Of a stretch of DNA of 55,386 bases, positions 17,954-26,196 are shown piece by piece. How positions within the stretch are numbered: position 1 is the first letter of the stretch; every line of letters starts with the position of its first letter. The translations under genes and the position numbers were made by a program. The notes under the pieces were generated by a model, which worked only from the letters and a program-made list of their open reading frames with translations, did not search any database and was not told where the DNA came from. This stretch comes from JBLIDK01 sp047632595 (lineage in GTDB: Bacteria > Bacteroidota > Bacteroidia > Sphingobacteriales > Sphingobacteriaceae), in assembly GCA_047632595.1 (NCBI GenBank), contig JBLIDK010000008.1, positions 1-55,386 on the forward strand, written 5' to 3'.

Positions 17954-18857
17954 AGAAAAAGTAATATTGTTCCTAAAAGGGATTGCAATGGGTGCAGCAG
18001 ATGTTGTACCTGGAGTTTCTGGTGGCACTATCGCTTTTATTACAGGCATCTATGAAAGACTGATTCTTGCCCTTAAACATATAGACGTTCAAATAATTAA
18101 ACTTCTTTTTAAAGGAAACATTAAGGAAATATGGTCACGTATTGATGGCGCTTTCTTGGTGACACTATTTTTAGGAATTGCATGCAGCATTGTTTTAATT
18201 GCCAATGTCATGCTCTATTTATTGCAAACCTATCCTGAGTTTCTTTGGTCTTTCTTTTTCGGATTGATTTTAGGTAGTGCTTATACTATTTCAAAGTCCA
18301 TGAAATTTAAAAATAGTGGCAACTTACTAATGTTAATCATAGGTGCGCTAATTGCATATTTTCTAACTTCAATGCTTCCCGCAAGTACTCCTGAGGGATT
18401 AATTTATACTTTTTTAGCAGGAGCTGTAGCAATATGCGCGATGATTCTACCTGGAATTTCTGGAGGATATATTTTATTGATATTAGGTAAGTACGAGTTT
18501 ATTTTAAATGCCCTAAAATCAATGGATATTGCTACAGTATTAGTTTTTATGCTTGGCTGTGCAACTGGATTGATCGTTTTTTCAAAGTTCTTAGCATGGC
18601 TGTTTTCAAAATACAAAGAACTCACAATTGCTTTGCTAACTGGATTTATGTTGGGTTCGCTTAACAAAATTTGGCCATGGAAAATAACCTTAGAAACCTA
18701 TGCGGATCGTCATGGTGTAATTAAACCACTTATTCAGGAGAACATTATGCCATTTATGGACAGGAGTTTTGTTTTTGCTATTGCTTTAATGGTAGTGGGT
18801 TTAATACTTGTGTTTTTTGTAGAGAGGCTAGGAAATACATCAAAAACAAATGGGTAG
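17919..18857 (+). CDS. DUF368 membrane protein (PopT-type undecaprenyl phosphate translocase)
   Basis: The product is a polytopic inner-membrane protein of about 312 residues with two similar glycine-rich re-entrant segments, GAADVVPGVSGGTIAFITG near residue 22 and AICAMILPGISGGYILLILG near 170. This duplicated signature defines DUF368. Members (PopT) have been shown in other bacteria to recycle the undecaprenyl phosphate carrier across the membrane for cell-wall and glycan synthesis; function here is inferred. Overlap with the ComA-like gene is 35 bp from this ATG, or 20 bp from the internal ATG at 17934. Its end overlaps aroE by 8 bp. Confidence 0.88.
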   Translation: MKINFMIQSSFKEKVILFLKGIAMGAADVVPGVSGGTIAFITGIYERLILALKHIDVQIIKLLFKGNIKEIWSRIDGAFLVTLFLGIACSIVLIANVMLYLLQTYPEFLWSFFFGLILGSAYTISKSMKFKNSGNLLMLIIGALIAYFLTSMLPASTPEGLIYTFLAGAVAICAMILPGISGGYILLILGKYEFILNALKSMDIATVLVFMLGCATGLIVFSKFLAWLFSKYKELTIALLTGFMLGSLNKIWPWKITLETYADRHGVIKPLIQENIMPFMDRSFVFAIALMVVGLILVFFVERLGNTSKTNG

Positions 18858-19593
18858 CAAACTAGGTCTAATAGGATATCCTCTTTCTCATTCATTTTCT
18901 AAGAGTTTTTTTGAATCTAAATTCCAAAAAGAGGGCCTAAAAAAAATGAGCTACGAAAATTATCCCTTGGATAAAATAGAAAAGGTTAAAGAACTCCTGG
19001 ATAATCCAGAAATTCTTGGCTTCAACGTAACCATTCCTCACAAACAAACAATAATTCCTTTTTTAAATGAGCTTGAAGGCGCTGCTAAGAAAATTAAGGC
19101 GGTTAATACTGTTGTTAAGACAGCAAAGGGAATAATTGGGTACAATACTGATGTAATTGGATTTAAAAACTCCATTTTACCCTTGTTAAAAAAAGAGCAT
19201 ACTAATGCTTTTATTTTTGGAACAGGTGGTTCAGCAAAAGCAGTTGCTTATGTGTTAGATGAGCTTGGAATACTTTATACCAATGTTTCTTCAAGTGGAA
19301 GATCAATAATATCGTACAAAGAAATTTCAAAAGAATTAATAAAAGAACACAAGCTTTTAATCAATTGCACGCCTTTAGGAATGGGGAAATTAATTAGCGA
19401 GTATCCTAAAATTCCATATCAAGCAATAGGTGAAAATCATTTGTGTTACGATTTAATTTACAATCCAGAAGAAACAGTATTTCTGAAAAAGGCTAAAATG
19501 CAAGGAGCAGCAATCAAAAATGGAAAAGAAATGTTAGAGTTACAAGCTTTAGCAAGTTGGGAAATTTGGCAAAAGGAAAGGCCCATCTCTTAG
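18850..19593 (+). CDS. aroE: Shikimate dehydrogenase
   Basis: The 247-residue NADPH enzyme reduces 3-dehydroshikimate in aromatic amino acid synthesis. The substrate domain shows GLIGYPLSHSFSKSF and NVTIPHKQ (catalytic lysine), then NTDVIGF with the substrate aspartate. The nucleotide loop is FGTGGSAKAV. NCTPLGM and the C-terminal NGKEMLELQA also fit. It is slightly shorter than the E. coli enzyme, as is usual in Bacteroidota. It starts inside the last codons of the DUF368 gene, making the third member of a translationally coupled set. Confidence 0.95.
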   Translation: MGSKLGLIGYPLSHSFSKSFFESKFQKEGLKKMSYENYPLDKIEKVKELLDNPEILGFNVTIPHKQTIIPFLNELEGAAKKIKAVNTVVKTAKGIIGYNTDVIGFKNSILPLLKKEHTNAFIFGTGGSAKAVAYVLDELGILYTNVSSSGRSIISYKEISKELIKEHKLLINCTPLGMGKLISEYPKIPYQAIGENHLCYDLIYNPEETVFLKKAKMQGAAIKNGKEMLELQALASWEIWQKERPIS

Positions 19594-19606
19594 TTATGAG
19601 ATAGGC
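19581..19606 (+). terminator. Weak hairpin at the aroE stop
   Basis: GCCCATCTC and GAGATAGGC form 9-bp arms with one mismatch around an 8-nt loop that contains the aroE stop. No T-tract follows, so termination is uncertain. Confidence 0.35.
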
Positions 19607-19799
19607 GACTTAATTAATCGTTATTAGCAATGAAAGATTATTCAAAAGGCATAGTGCAATTCCCGAACCAAAAATTACTAACCCGAAGAATAAATCCTCC
19701 GGGTCTGTACAAACCTAAAAACCATGAATAAAAGCTGTCAATACATAGGTGTACCAACAGTCTGTGGTTTTATTTTAAGTATTTATTTTTATATATTTC

Positions 19800-19816
19800 G
19801 TTAGTCTTAGACTAAC
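19800..19816. promoter_or_regulatory. Operator-like palindrome just upstream of uvrB
   Basis: GTTAGTCT-T-AGACTAAC is a palindrome with perfect 8-bp arms around one base, ending 14 bp before the uvrB ATG. It directly follows TATATTTC, a one-base variant of the -7 box, so a bound protein would block transcription. This fits a repressor site; an SOS-type (LexA) role is a guess. Confidence 0.45.
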
Positions 19817-19830
19817 AGTCAGATAATTTA

Positions 19831-21858
19831 ATGCCGTTCGAACTAAAATCACCATTTAAGCCAACAGGAGACCAACCAAAAGCGATTGAATCGCTTGTAA
19901 AAGGACTCGAATCAGGGGATATACACCAATGTTTATTGGGAGTGACAGGTTCTGGTAAAACTTTTACCATGGCCAATGTTATTCAACAAGTTCAACGTCC
20001 AACTTTAGTTTTAAGCCATAATAAAACTTTAGCAGCTCAGCTTTATAGCGAATACAAGCAGTTTTTTCCCAATAATTCGGTGAATTACTTTGTTTCTTAC
20101 TACGATTACTACCAGCCAGAAGCCTACTTACCCACAACTGGGCTTTATATTGAGAAAGATTTAAGTATTAACGAAGAGATTGAAAAACTACGACTTCAAA
20201 CGACTTCCTCCCTTATGTCTGGAGCCAGAGATGTGATAGTGGTAAGTTCTGTTAGTTGCATTTATGGTCTTGGAAACCCGGATGATTTTGCAGACTCAGT
20301 TATGAGGATTAAGGTTGGTGAAACGGTTTCTCGAAATCAGTTTTTATACCGATTAGTAGAAATTTTGTACTCAAGAACTACTGGTGATTTTAGAAGAGGA
20401 ACTTTTAGAGTAAAAGGAGACACAGTTGATATTTATCCGGCCTATGCAGATTATGCTATCCGCTTATCTTTTTGGGGAGATGAAATTGAATCAATGGAAC
20501 ACATTGAACCTGAATCTGGAAAACGTATTGGAATCATTGAAAATGTAGCTATTTTTCCAGCTAACATATTCGTAACTCCAAAAGAACGCCAGCAAGAAGC
20601 AATTCACAATATTCAAGATGAATTAGTACTTCGTTTAAATTATTATGAAGAACACGCCATGTTTAATGAGGCAAAAAGACTTAAAGAGCGAGTTGAGTAC
20701 GATTTAGAAATGATTAGAGAGCTTGGTTACTGTTCAGGTATTGAAAACTATTCACGCTTTTTTGATGGACGTAAGCCTGGAACTAGACCCTTTTGCTTAT
20801 TAGATTATTTCCCAGATGATTACATAATGATGATCGACGAAAGTCATGTTACCCTACCTCAAATAAGAGCAATGTACGGAGGTGACCGATCAAGAAAAAA
20901 CAATTTAGTTGAATATGGCTTCAGATTGCCTTCTGCATTAGATAACAGACCTCTAAATTTTGAAGAGTTTGAATCTGTAGTAGGTCAAAGGGTTTACGTA
21001 AGCGCAACACCAGGTGATTATGAATTAATGCAAACTGAAGGTGTTTTTGTGGAGCAAGTTATTCGTCCAACAGGTTTATTAGATCCATTAATTGAGATTA
21101 GACCAATCGCAACACAAGTAGATGACCTCTTAGAAGAAATAGATGAAGCTGTTAAAAAAGGGGAGCGAGTTCTCGTTACTACCCTTACTAAACGCATGTC
21201 GGAAGAGCTAGCCAAGTACATGGCCAAACTTGGAATAAAGTGTCGTTATATTCATTCTGAAGTTGACACCTTAGAGCGTGTTGAAATCTTACAAGACTTG
21301 CGAAATGGCAAGTTTGACGTGCTAATTGGAATAAACTTGCTTAGAGAAGGCTTAGACCTGCCAGAAGTAGCGCTTGTTGCCATTTTAGACGCCGATAAAG
21401 AGGGTTTTCTTCGAAATGTAACTAGTCTTATCCAAACCATTGGCCGCGCCGCTAGAAACGAAAATGGGAGGGTAATTATGTACGCCGATAAAATGACGAA
21501 ATCAATCGTTAAAACGGTAGAAGAAACAGAGCGACGTAGATTAATTCAAATGGCCTATAATGAGAAACATGGAATTATTCCTCATTCGGTTTCTAAAAAA
21601 TCGGGTAAGGAAATGGAAGACTCGAGTGTTATCGGTAAATATGGAACTTCCTCTTACGAAAATATTCAATCGGCAGAAGCCGGAATTGCTGCCGACCCAG
21701 TAATAAAATACATGGGAGAAAAGGATTTGAAGGAGAGTATAGCCTACACCAAGAAAAACATGGACTTAGCTGCTAAAGAGCAAGATTTTATAAGAGCTGG
21801 TAAGTTAAGAGATGAAATGTTTGCCTTGCAGAAACTTTTTGATGAGAAGTTTGGCTAA
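19831..21858 (+). CDS. uvrB: Excinuclease ABC subunit B
   Basis: The 675-residue DNA-damage-binding helicase of nucleotide excision repair is complete. Walker A is GVTGSGKT (37-44), the damage-clamping beta-hairpin is YYDYYQPEAYLP (near 92-103), the helicase box is MMIDESH, later motifs include GINLLREGLDLPEVALVAILDADKEGF (shown in part) and QTIGRAARN, and a C-terminal UVR coiled coil closes the protein (YTKKNMDLAAKEQDFIRAGK). It works with UvrA, UvrC and UvrD, none of which is in the window. It ends in a 4-bp overlap with the convergent M28 peptidase gene. Confidence 0.97.
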   Translation: MPFELKSPFKPTGDQPKAIESLVKGLESGDIHQCLLGVTGSGKTFTMANVIQQVQRPTLVLSHNKTLAAQLYSEYKQFFPNNSVNYFVSYYDYYQPEAYLPTTGLYIEKDLSINEEIEKLRLQTTSSLMSGARDVIVVSSVSCIYGLGNPDDFADSVMRIKVGETVSRNQFLYRLVEILYSRTTGDFRRGTFRVKGDTVDIYPAYADYAIRLSFWGDEIESMEHIEPESGKRIGIIENVAIFPANIFVTPKERQQEAIHNIQDELVLRLNYYEEHAMFNEAKRLKERVEYDLEMIRELGYCSGIENYSRFFDGRKPGTRPFCLLDYFPDDYIMMIDESHVTLPQIRAMYGGDRSRKNNLVEYGFRLPSALDNRPLNFEEFESVVGQRVYVSATPGDYELMQTEGVFVEQVIRPTGLLDPLIEIRPIATQVDDLLEEIDEAVKKGERVLVTTLTKRMSEELAKYMAKLGIKCRYIHSEVDTLERVEILQDLRNGKFDVLIGINLLREGLDLPEVALVAILDADKEGFLRNVTSLIQTIGRAARNENGRVIMYADKMTKSIVKTVEETERRRLIQMAYNEKHGIIPHSVSKKSGKEMEDSSVIGKYGTSSYENIQSAEAGIAADPVIKYMGEKDLKESIAYTKKNMDLAAKEQDFIRAGKLRDEMFALQKLFDEKFG

Positions 21859-23111
21859 AAACTACCCATGAACTCTACTAATAACTGGAAAAGATTAGGG
21901 TACATTTCATAAGTCAAATTTTCTGGCACATCGTGAACGTCATGATAAGCGGTATTTCCACCGCGACCATAAATAAAGAAGCAAGGAACTCCTTTATCCC
22001 AAAAAGGATAATGGTCACTATTTGGAGCAGCTCCACGAGCAGCTATTGAGGTAAATAAGTTGTTTTTGTCTGAAATTGCGGTAAGAAGCTCAAACTCTTC
22101 TTTCAATTCCTTGCCATTCACCACAGTAATGCCTTTTTCACCAAAACCTACTAGGTCCAAATTCATTAAAAATTTAATTGAAGCAAGCGGAATAGGTGAA
22201 TTGTTGACAAAATACTTAGATCCAACCAAGCCAGCTTCCTCAGCAGCAAAGGCTATAAAAAGAATGGATTTTTCTGGTTTGTTTTCTGGTTTAGAGTAGA
22301 AGCTTGCTAAGTCAAGCAACATTGCAGTGCCCGAAGCATTATCATTGGCTCCCCTAAACACAGCATTTCGCCCCATTTTGCCTAGATGGTCATAATGAGC
22401 GCAGTAAACAATATACTCATTAGGATATTTAGAACCTTTAATTTCTCCTACAACATTTTGACTTTGGTATTTTGCTTTAAATTGTTGTTCTATACGGATA
22501 GAAACTTCAGCATTTTTATCAAAAAGACTATCCTTGAGTTTTAGACAAGGAATAGATGAATATTTTCGGCCCACAGACCACGTGAACTTTTCTGTTGTTA
22601 ATTCTACAATAGCACCACAGCTAAATAACTTTTGATGTTGCCCATCTATTAAAAAGGTAGGAAGCTCGTTCTTTAATTCCTTTGGAGTGCGATACATTAA
22701 TATGTCGCTAGGCTTAAGTTTTGAAAGGGCTTTTAAAAAACCCTTTGCTTTAAACTCGTTGGAGTCTAAAAAAACAGGTTTGGAGCTTAAACTTCCAGAT
22801 CCAGAAATGGTAGAAATTAAATAGTCAACACCGGCAACTAATTGTTTTTTCTGAATAGAAATTTCACAATCGTTGATGGTATTAACACCTAATGAAAAGT
22901 ATTGAAAGTAGGTTTCTGAGGCAACTGGATTTAAGCCGAATTCTTCAAATTGACCTTTAATATAATTTGCGGCAAGGTAATCACCAGAGTCAACATAGCC
23001 TCTTCCAAAAAAGCTTGTGTCGCAAAGCTTTTGAACGTGAATTTTAGCACTGTTTTGAGCAAAGCAAAACAGAGAAGATAAAAGGGCTATATTTAGTAGT
23101 AAAAAACGCAT
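21855..23111 (-). CDS. Secreted M28-family zinc aminopeptidase
   Basis: From the ATG at 23111 the product is 418 residues with a clean signal peptide (MRFLLLNIALLSSLFCFAQ). The M28 domain in the C-terminal half shows zinc ligands and catalytic acids in order: YCAHYDHLG, GANDNASGTA, AFAAEEAGLVGS, NLDLVGFG, and a C-terminal SDHYPFWDKGVPCFF. A PA-like insert region precedes it. It should cleave N-terminal residues from peptides in the periplasm or outside. A longer frame from 23159 would pass through the HU terminator hairpin and bury the signal peptide, so the downstream ATG is preferred. Transcription probably comes from HU readthrough. Confidence 0.9.
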   Translation of the reverse strand: MRFLLLNIALLSSLFCFAQNSAKIHVQKLCDTSFFGRGYVDSGDYLAANYIKGQFEEFGLNPVASETYFQYFSLGVNTINDCEISIQKKQLVAGVDYLISTISGSGSLSSKPVFLDSNEFKAKGFLKALSKLKPSDILMYRTPKELKNELPTFLIDGQHQKLFSCGAIVELTTEKFTWSVGRKYSSIPCLKLKDSLFDKNAEVSIRIEQQFKAKYQSQNVVGEIKGSKYPNEYIVYCAHYDHLGKMGRNAVFRGANDNASGTAMLLDLASFYSKPENKPEKSILFIAFAAEEAGLVGSKYFVNNSPIPLASIKFLMNLDLVGFGEKGITVVNGKELKEEFELLTAISDKNNLFTSIAARGAAPNSDHYPFWDKGVPCFFIYGRGGNTAYHDVHDVPENLTYEMYPNLFQLLVEFMGSF

Positions 23112-23151
23112 AAAAAAACCCTCGATTTTATATTTAAAAAACCGAGGGTTT
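23112..23151 (-). terminator. Terminator of the HU gene, abutting the M28 start codon
   Basis: On the minus strand AAACCCTCG and CGAGGGTTT pair, with an AT-rich inner region that can extend the stem, followed by a T-tract that runs straight into the M28 ATG. Confidence 0.8.
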
Positions 23152-23169
23152 GTTGTCATTAACTAGTAA

Positions 23170-23439
23170 TTAAACTTGCTCAGAAAGTTCTTTTCCTGGC
23201 TTGAATTTTACTACAGTTTTTGCAGGAATATCAATTTCTTTCCCAGTTTGTGGGTTTCTTCCTTTTCTTGCAGCTCTGTCAGTAGTACTGAAAGTACCAA
23301 ATCCAACTAAAGTTACTTTTCCACCTGTTGAAAGTGTTCCAGAAACTCCGCCAATTACAGCTTCTAATGCTGCAGTTGCATCTACTTTAGAAATGTTTGC
23401 ATCACTAGCAATTTTTGAGATTAAATCGTTCTTGTTCAT
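23170..23439 (-). CDS. HU-family DNA-binding protein
   Basis: The 89-residue histone-like protein dimerises and bends DNA. It has the N-terminal helices MNKNDLISKIASDANISKVD, the GFGTFSTTDRAARKGRNP core leading into the DNA-binding arm, and the C-terminal PAKTVVKFKPGKEL. Length and every block match HU; a dedicated IHF role is unlikely. A strong terminator lies after it. The 5' leader lacks an exact -7 box. Confidence 0.96.
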   Translation of the reverse strand: MNKNDLISKIASDANISKVDATAALEAVIGGVSGTLSTGGKVTLVGFGTFSTTDRAARKGRNPQTGKEIDIPAKTVVKFKPGKELSEQV

Positions 23440-23621
23440 ATTTTTGATATTTATGTTGCTTTATAGTTGTTGTAAACTATGTGGCAACTGGTTTTAAAAT
23501 TAGTTCTTTTAACACTTCAAATATAGAATCTTAATTGGTTGCTGCAAATCGTTCGGTCCTTATTTGACGAGCATTTACAAGGTTTGTTTTCCACACTGCG
23601 GTAAAACTTTACAGGGTTGTT

Positions 23622-23780
23622 TTATTTATGACCATGTTTTAGGTTTAATTTAGGGGTAATTGCACCTATTAGTATGTCATAATGAAGTAAAATCAGTATA
23701 AAATATGGAATATAAGCGATTTTGAACCATTGTGCATAACTCAAAATAATTGGTGATAATAGAGCCAAAAGAAATGTCAT
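23622..23780 (-). CDS. Possible small membrane protein (52 residues)
   Basis: This frame in the 460-bp gap between the HU and trmB genes encodes a very hydrophobic peptide. It starts MTFLLALLSPIILSYAQWFK, has a second hydrophobic stretch ending in LIGAITPK, and closes with a basic tail (LKHGHK), as expected for a two-helix membrane protein. The rest of the gap holds nothing recognised. No known family is recognised and there is no clear promoter box. It could be chance, since the region is AT-rich. Conservation would decide. Confidence 0.35.
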   Translation of the reverse strand: MTFLLALLSPIILSYAQWFKIAYIPYFILILLHYDILIGAITPKLNLKHGHK

Positions 23781-23894
23781 TTTTTTGGTTTCAGAGGCTA
23801 TAGACCTACTAAATACGGCAAAAACTGTTGTTTTTGGGTGTTTTTAGTTTCATAATAAACCCTCATTTCATTAAAATTATCCCATAATTCACAT

Positions 23895-23902
23895 TAATTT
23901 TG
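23895..23902 (+). promoter_or_regulatory. -7 box (TAATTTTG) of the trmB-atl-tag unit
   Basis: An exact TAnnTTTG match ending 6 nt before the trmB ATG. It rules out the upstream TTG codon at 23900, which lies inside the box, and implies a leaderless transcript. Confidence 0.55.
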
Positions 23903-23908
23903 TGCTAT

Positions 23909-24550
23909 ATGGGAAAGAATAAGCTAAAGCGCTGGGCTGAAATGAAAACCTTTGGAAACGTTTTCGAATTAGATAATCAACACAAAGGCAAGTGGAATGA
24001 ATATTTTCAAAATGATAATCCAATATACTTAGAGTTAGGTTGCGGACGAGGAGAATATACAGTGGGTTTAGCAAGAATTTATCCTGATATAAACTTTATT
24101 GGCGTGGATATAAAAGGTGCACGCCTTTGGAAAGGTGCCAAAACCAGCGTTGATGAAGGCTTGAAAAACACAGCGTACATTCGAGATCAAATTGAACTTA
24201 TTGAGAACTATTTTGAATTGAATGAAGTCTCTGGAATATGGATTACTTTTCCAGATCCACAACCCCAAGAAAGTAGAGAGAAAAAAAGGCTTACATCAAA
24301 CCGTTTATTGGACAAATATTTGCAGTTTTTGAAACCTAATTCACAACTGCATTTGAAAACTGACAATACAGGACTTTATGAGTTCACATTAGAAATTTTA
24401 AAAGCTAGAAAGTCTAAAATTTATTTTAATTCTCCAGTAGTTTATGAAACACCAAAAGGGAAAGAAGAAGCATTGCAAATAGAAACTACCTACGAGAAAA
24501 TTTTTACTGAGGTAGGAGAGACGATTAAGTATATTCACTTTGAATTATAA
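23909..24550 (+). CDS. trmB: tRNA (guanine-N7)-methyltransferase
   Basis: The 213-residue SAM enzyme methylates G46 of tRNAs. SAM-binding LELGCGRGEYT, the acidic FIGVDIKGARLWKGA, the catalytic-region FPDPQPQ with REKKRLTS, and HLKTDNTGLYEF all match TrmB. The ATG at 23909 is chosen because the -7 box lies immediately upstream. The atl ATG overlaps its stop by one base, so it heads a coupled three-gene unit with two alkylation-repair genes. Confidence 0.94.
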   Translation: MGKNKLKRWAEMKTFGNVFELDNQHKGKWNEYFQNDNPIYLELGCGRGEYTVGLARIYPDINFIGVDIKGARLWKGAKTSVDEGLKNTAYIRDQIELIENYFELNEVSGIWITFPDPQPQESREKKRLTSNRLLDKYLQFLKPNSQLHLKTDNTGLYEFTLEILKARKSKIYFNSPVVYETPKGKEEALQIETTYEKIFTEVGETIKYIHFEL

Positions 24551-24891
24551 TGGGAGAAAGTTTTTTTGATAAGGTTTATAAAGTAGTAGCACTTATTCCT
24601 TATGGAAGAGTGACAAGTTATGGTGCCGTAGCGGAATATTTGGGTGCAAAAAGATCAGCACGCATGGTTGGATGGGCAATGAACTCTTCTCATAGTTCAA
24701 CTTTAAACGTTCCAGCACATAGAGTTGTAAATAGAAATGGATTATTAACGGGTAAAGCGCATTTTGAGAATCCTGACCTAATGAAAAACCTTCTGGAGAG
24801 TGAAGGAATAATGGTTGAAGATGATCAGATACAAGATTTAGAAATTAAAATGTGGCTACCCATACAAGAACTACCGACCTATGAAGGATGA
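24550..24891 (+). CDS. Alkyltransferase-like protein (ATL, no active cysteine)
   Basis: The 113-residue protein has the fold of O6-alkylguanine-DNA alkyltransferase C-terminal domains: IPYGRVTSYGAVAEYLG, the arginine-finger region with SARMVGWAMN, and the active-site box. In place of PCHRV the box reads P55-AHRVV, so the acceptor cysteine is alanine. ATL proteins bind O6-alkylguanine, flip it out and hand it to nucleotide excision repair rather than repairing it themselves. It lies between trmB (1-bp overlap) and tag (11-bp overlap). Confidence 0.9.
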   Translation: MGESFFDKVYKVVALIPYGRVTSYGAVAEYLGAKRSARMVGWAMNSSHSSTLNVPAHRVVNRNGLLTGKAHFENPDLMKNLLESEGIMVEDDQIQDLEIKMWLPIQELPTYEG

Positions 24892-25441
24892 TAAAAAGTG
24901 CTCATGGTGTTTATCGACACCTTTATATACTAAGTATCATGATAAAGAATGGGGAGTTCCGTCTTATAAAGACAATCACCATTTTGAACATTTGATTTTA
25001 GAAGGAGCCCAATCTGGATTAAGTTGGTTAACCATTTTAAACAAACGGGAGAACTACCGGAAGGCTTTTGCCAATTTTGACCCGCAATTAGTAGCTAAGT
25101 TTGGAGATAAAGATCGTGAAAGACTAATGAACGATGCGGGAATTGTGAGAAATAAACTAAAAATTAATTCAGCAATTCACAACGCGCCTTTGTTTATCAA
25201 AATTCAAAAAGAATTTGGTTCATTTTCAAACTACATTTGGTCTTTTGTAGGGAATAAAGTAATAGACAATAGGCCTAAAACTTTTGATGAAGTAAAACCA
25301 ATTACAGAAGAATCGGAAAAGCTCGCAAAAGATTTAAAGAAAAGGGGATTTAAATTTGTAGGACCAACTACAATTTATGCCCACATGCAAGCGCTAGGAT
25401 TGGTGAATGACCATCTAATAGACTGTCCAAGCAGAAAATAA
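24881..25441 (+). CDS. tag: DNA-3-methyladenine glycosylase I
   Basis: The 186-residue glycosylase removes 3-methyladenine from DNA. It shows the zinc-site start CSWCLSTPLYTKYHDKEWG, the EGAQSGLSWLTIL segment, RNKLKINSAIHNA, and the C-terminal zinc ligands in NDHLIDCPSR. Length is that of Tag. Its start overlaps the atl 3' end by 11 bp, which ties base excision and ATL-guided repair into one transcript. A terminator follows directly. Confidence 0.95.
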   Translation: MKDDKKCSWCLSTPLYTKYHDKEWGVPSYKDNHHFEHLILEGAQSGLSWLTILNKRENYRKAFANFDPQLVAKFGDKDRERLMNDAGIVRNKLKINSAIHNAPLFIKIQKEFGSFSNYIWSFVGNKVIDNRPKTFDEVKPITEESEKLAKDLKKRGFKFVGPTTIYAHMQALGLVNDHLIDCPSRK

Positions 25442-25442
25442 A

Positions 25443-25490
25443 AAAGCCGCTGCATTAAATGCAACGGCTTCAAAAGTTTTTTTTTGCGAC
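25443..25490. terminator. Bidirectional terminator between tag and sod
   Basis: AAGCCG-C-TGCATT pairs with AATGCA-A-CGGCTT with one internal mismatch. T-runs occur on both sides in the respective orientations. Confidence 0.75.
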
Positions 25491-25495
25491 TTAAA

Positions 25496-26119
25496 TTAAG
25501 CCATTGCTTCTTGTATTGCTTCTTGAAAACGTTTCTCAACAGCATTCCAATCAATTACATTGAAAAATGCATTGATATAATCAGGACGGCGGTTTTGGTA
25601 GTTTAAATAATAAGCATGCTCCCAAACATCTAGCCCTAAAACTGGAGTTCCCTTAACATCTGCAAGGTCCATCATTGGATTGTCTTGATTTGGTGTGCTA
25701 CAAACTTCTACTTTTCCTGAAGCATTAACAATTAACCATGCCCAGCCTGAACCGAAACGAGTTCCAGCTGCAGCTGCAAATTTGTCTTTGAATTCATCAA
25801 ATGAACCAAAGGTTTGATTTATTGCTGTGCTTACATCTCCTGTTGGAACTCCTCCGCAATTTGGGCCCATAATTGACCAGAATAAGCTGTGGTTGTAAAA
25901 ACCACCTCCATTATTTCTAACAGCCATGGAATGATTTGACACTTCTCCTAAAATTGCTTCAATAGTTTTGCCTTCAAGCTGTGTTTCAGAAATAGCGTTG
26001 TTTAAATTGTTGGTATAACCTTGATGGTGCTTACCATGGTGGATTTCCATAGTGGCCTTATCAATATGTGGTTCTAGCGCATCATGCGCATAAGATAATT
26101 TTGGTAGTTCGAATGACAT
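25496..26119 (-). CDS. Fe/Mn superoxide dismutase
   Basis: The 207-residue enzyme converts superoxide to peroxide and oxygen. Metal ligands are H27 (EIHHGKHH), H77 (GGGFYNHSLFW), and the Asp and His of LDVWEHAYYLNYQNRRPDY. There is no signal peptide, so it is cytoplasmic. Sequence alone does not settle iron versus manganese. It is alone on the minus strand between a bidirectional terminator and tadA. Confidence 0.96.
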   Translation of the reverse strand: MSFELPKLSYAHDALEPHIDKATMEIHHGKHHQGYTNNLNNAISETQLEGKTIEAILGEVSNHSMAVRNNGGGFYNHSLFWSIMGPNCGGVPTGDVSTAINQTFGSFDEFKDKFAAAAGTRFGSGWAWLIVNASGKVEVCSTPNQDNPMMDLADVKGTPVLGLDVWEHAYYLNYQNRRPDYINAFFNVIDWNAVEKRFQEAIQEAMA

Positions 26120-26196
26120 TTATTTTGTTTTTGTTTACTAAAAAGTGAGATAGCTAAGTTATAAACTATGACTGTTGATTTATAACCTTCGCTCAA

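Noticed and set aside
21855..23159. Longer M28 peptidase start at 23159
   Set aside because: The added 16 codons are the HU terminator hairpin and would hide the signal peptide; the ATG at 23111 fits better.
23440..23894. RNA gene or riboswitch in the HU-trmB gap
   Set aside because: No conserved tRNA, riboswitch or paired structure could be traced; only AT-rich DNA and one small frame were seen.
23900..23908. TTG start for trmB at 23900
   Set aside because: It overlaps the -7 box, so the message would start after it; ATG at 23909 is used.
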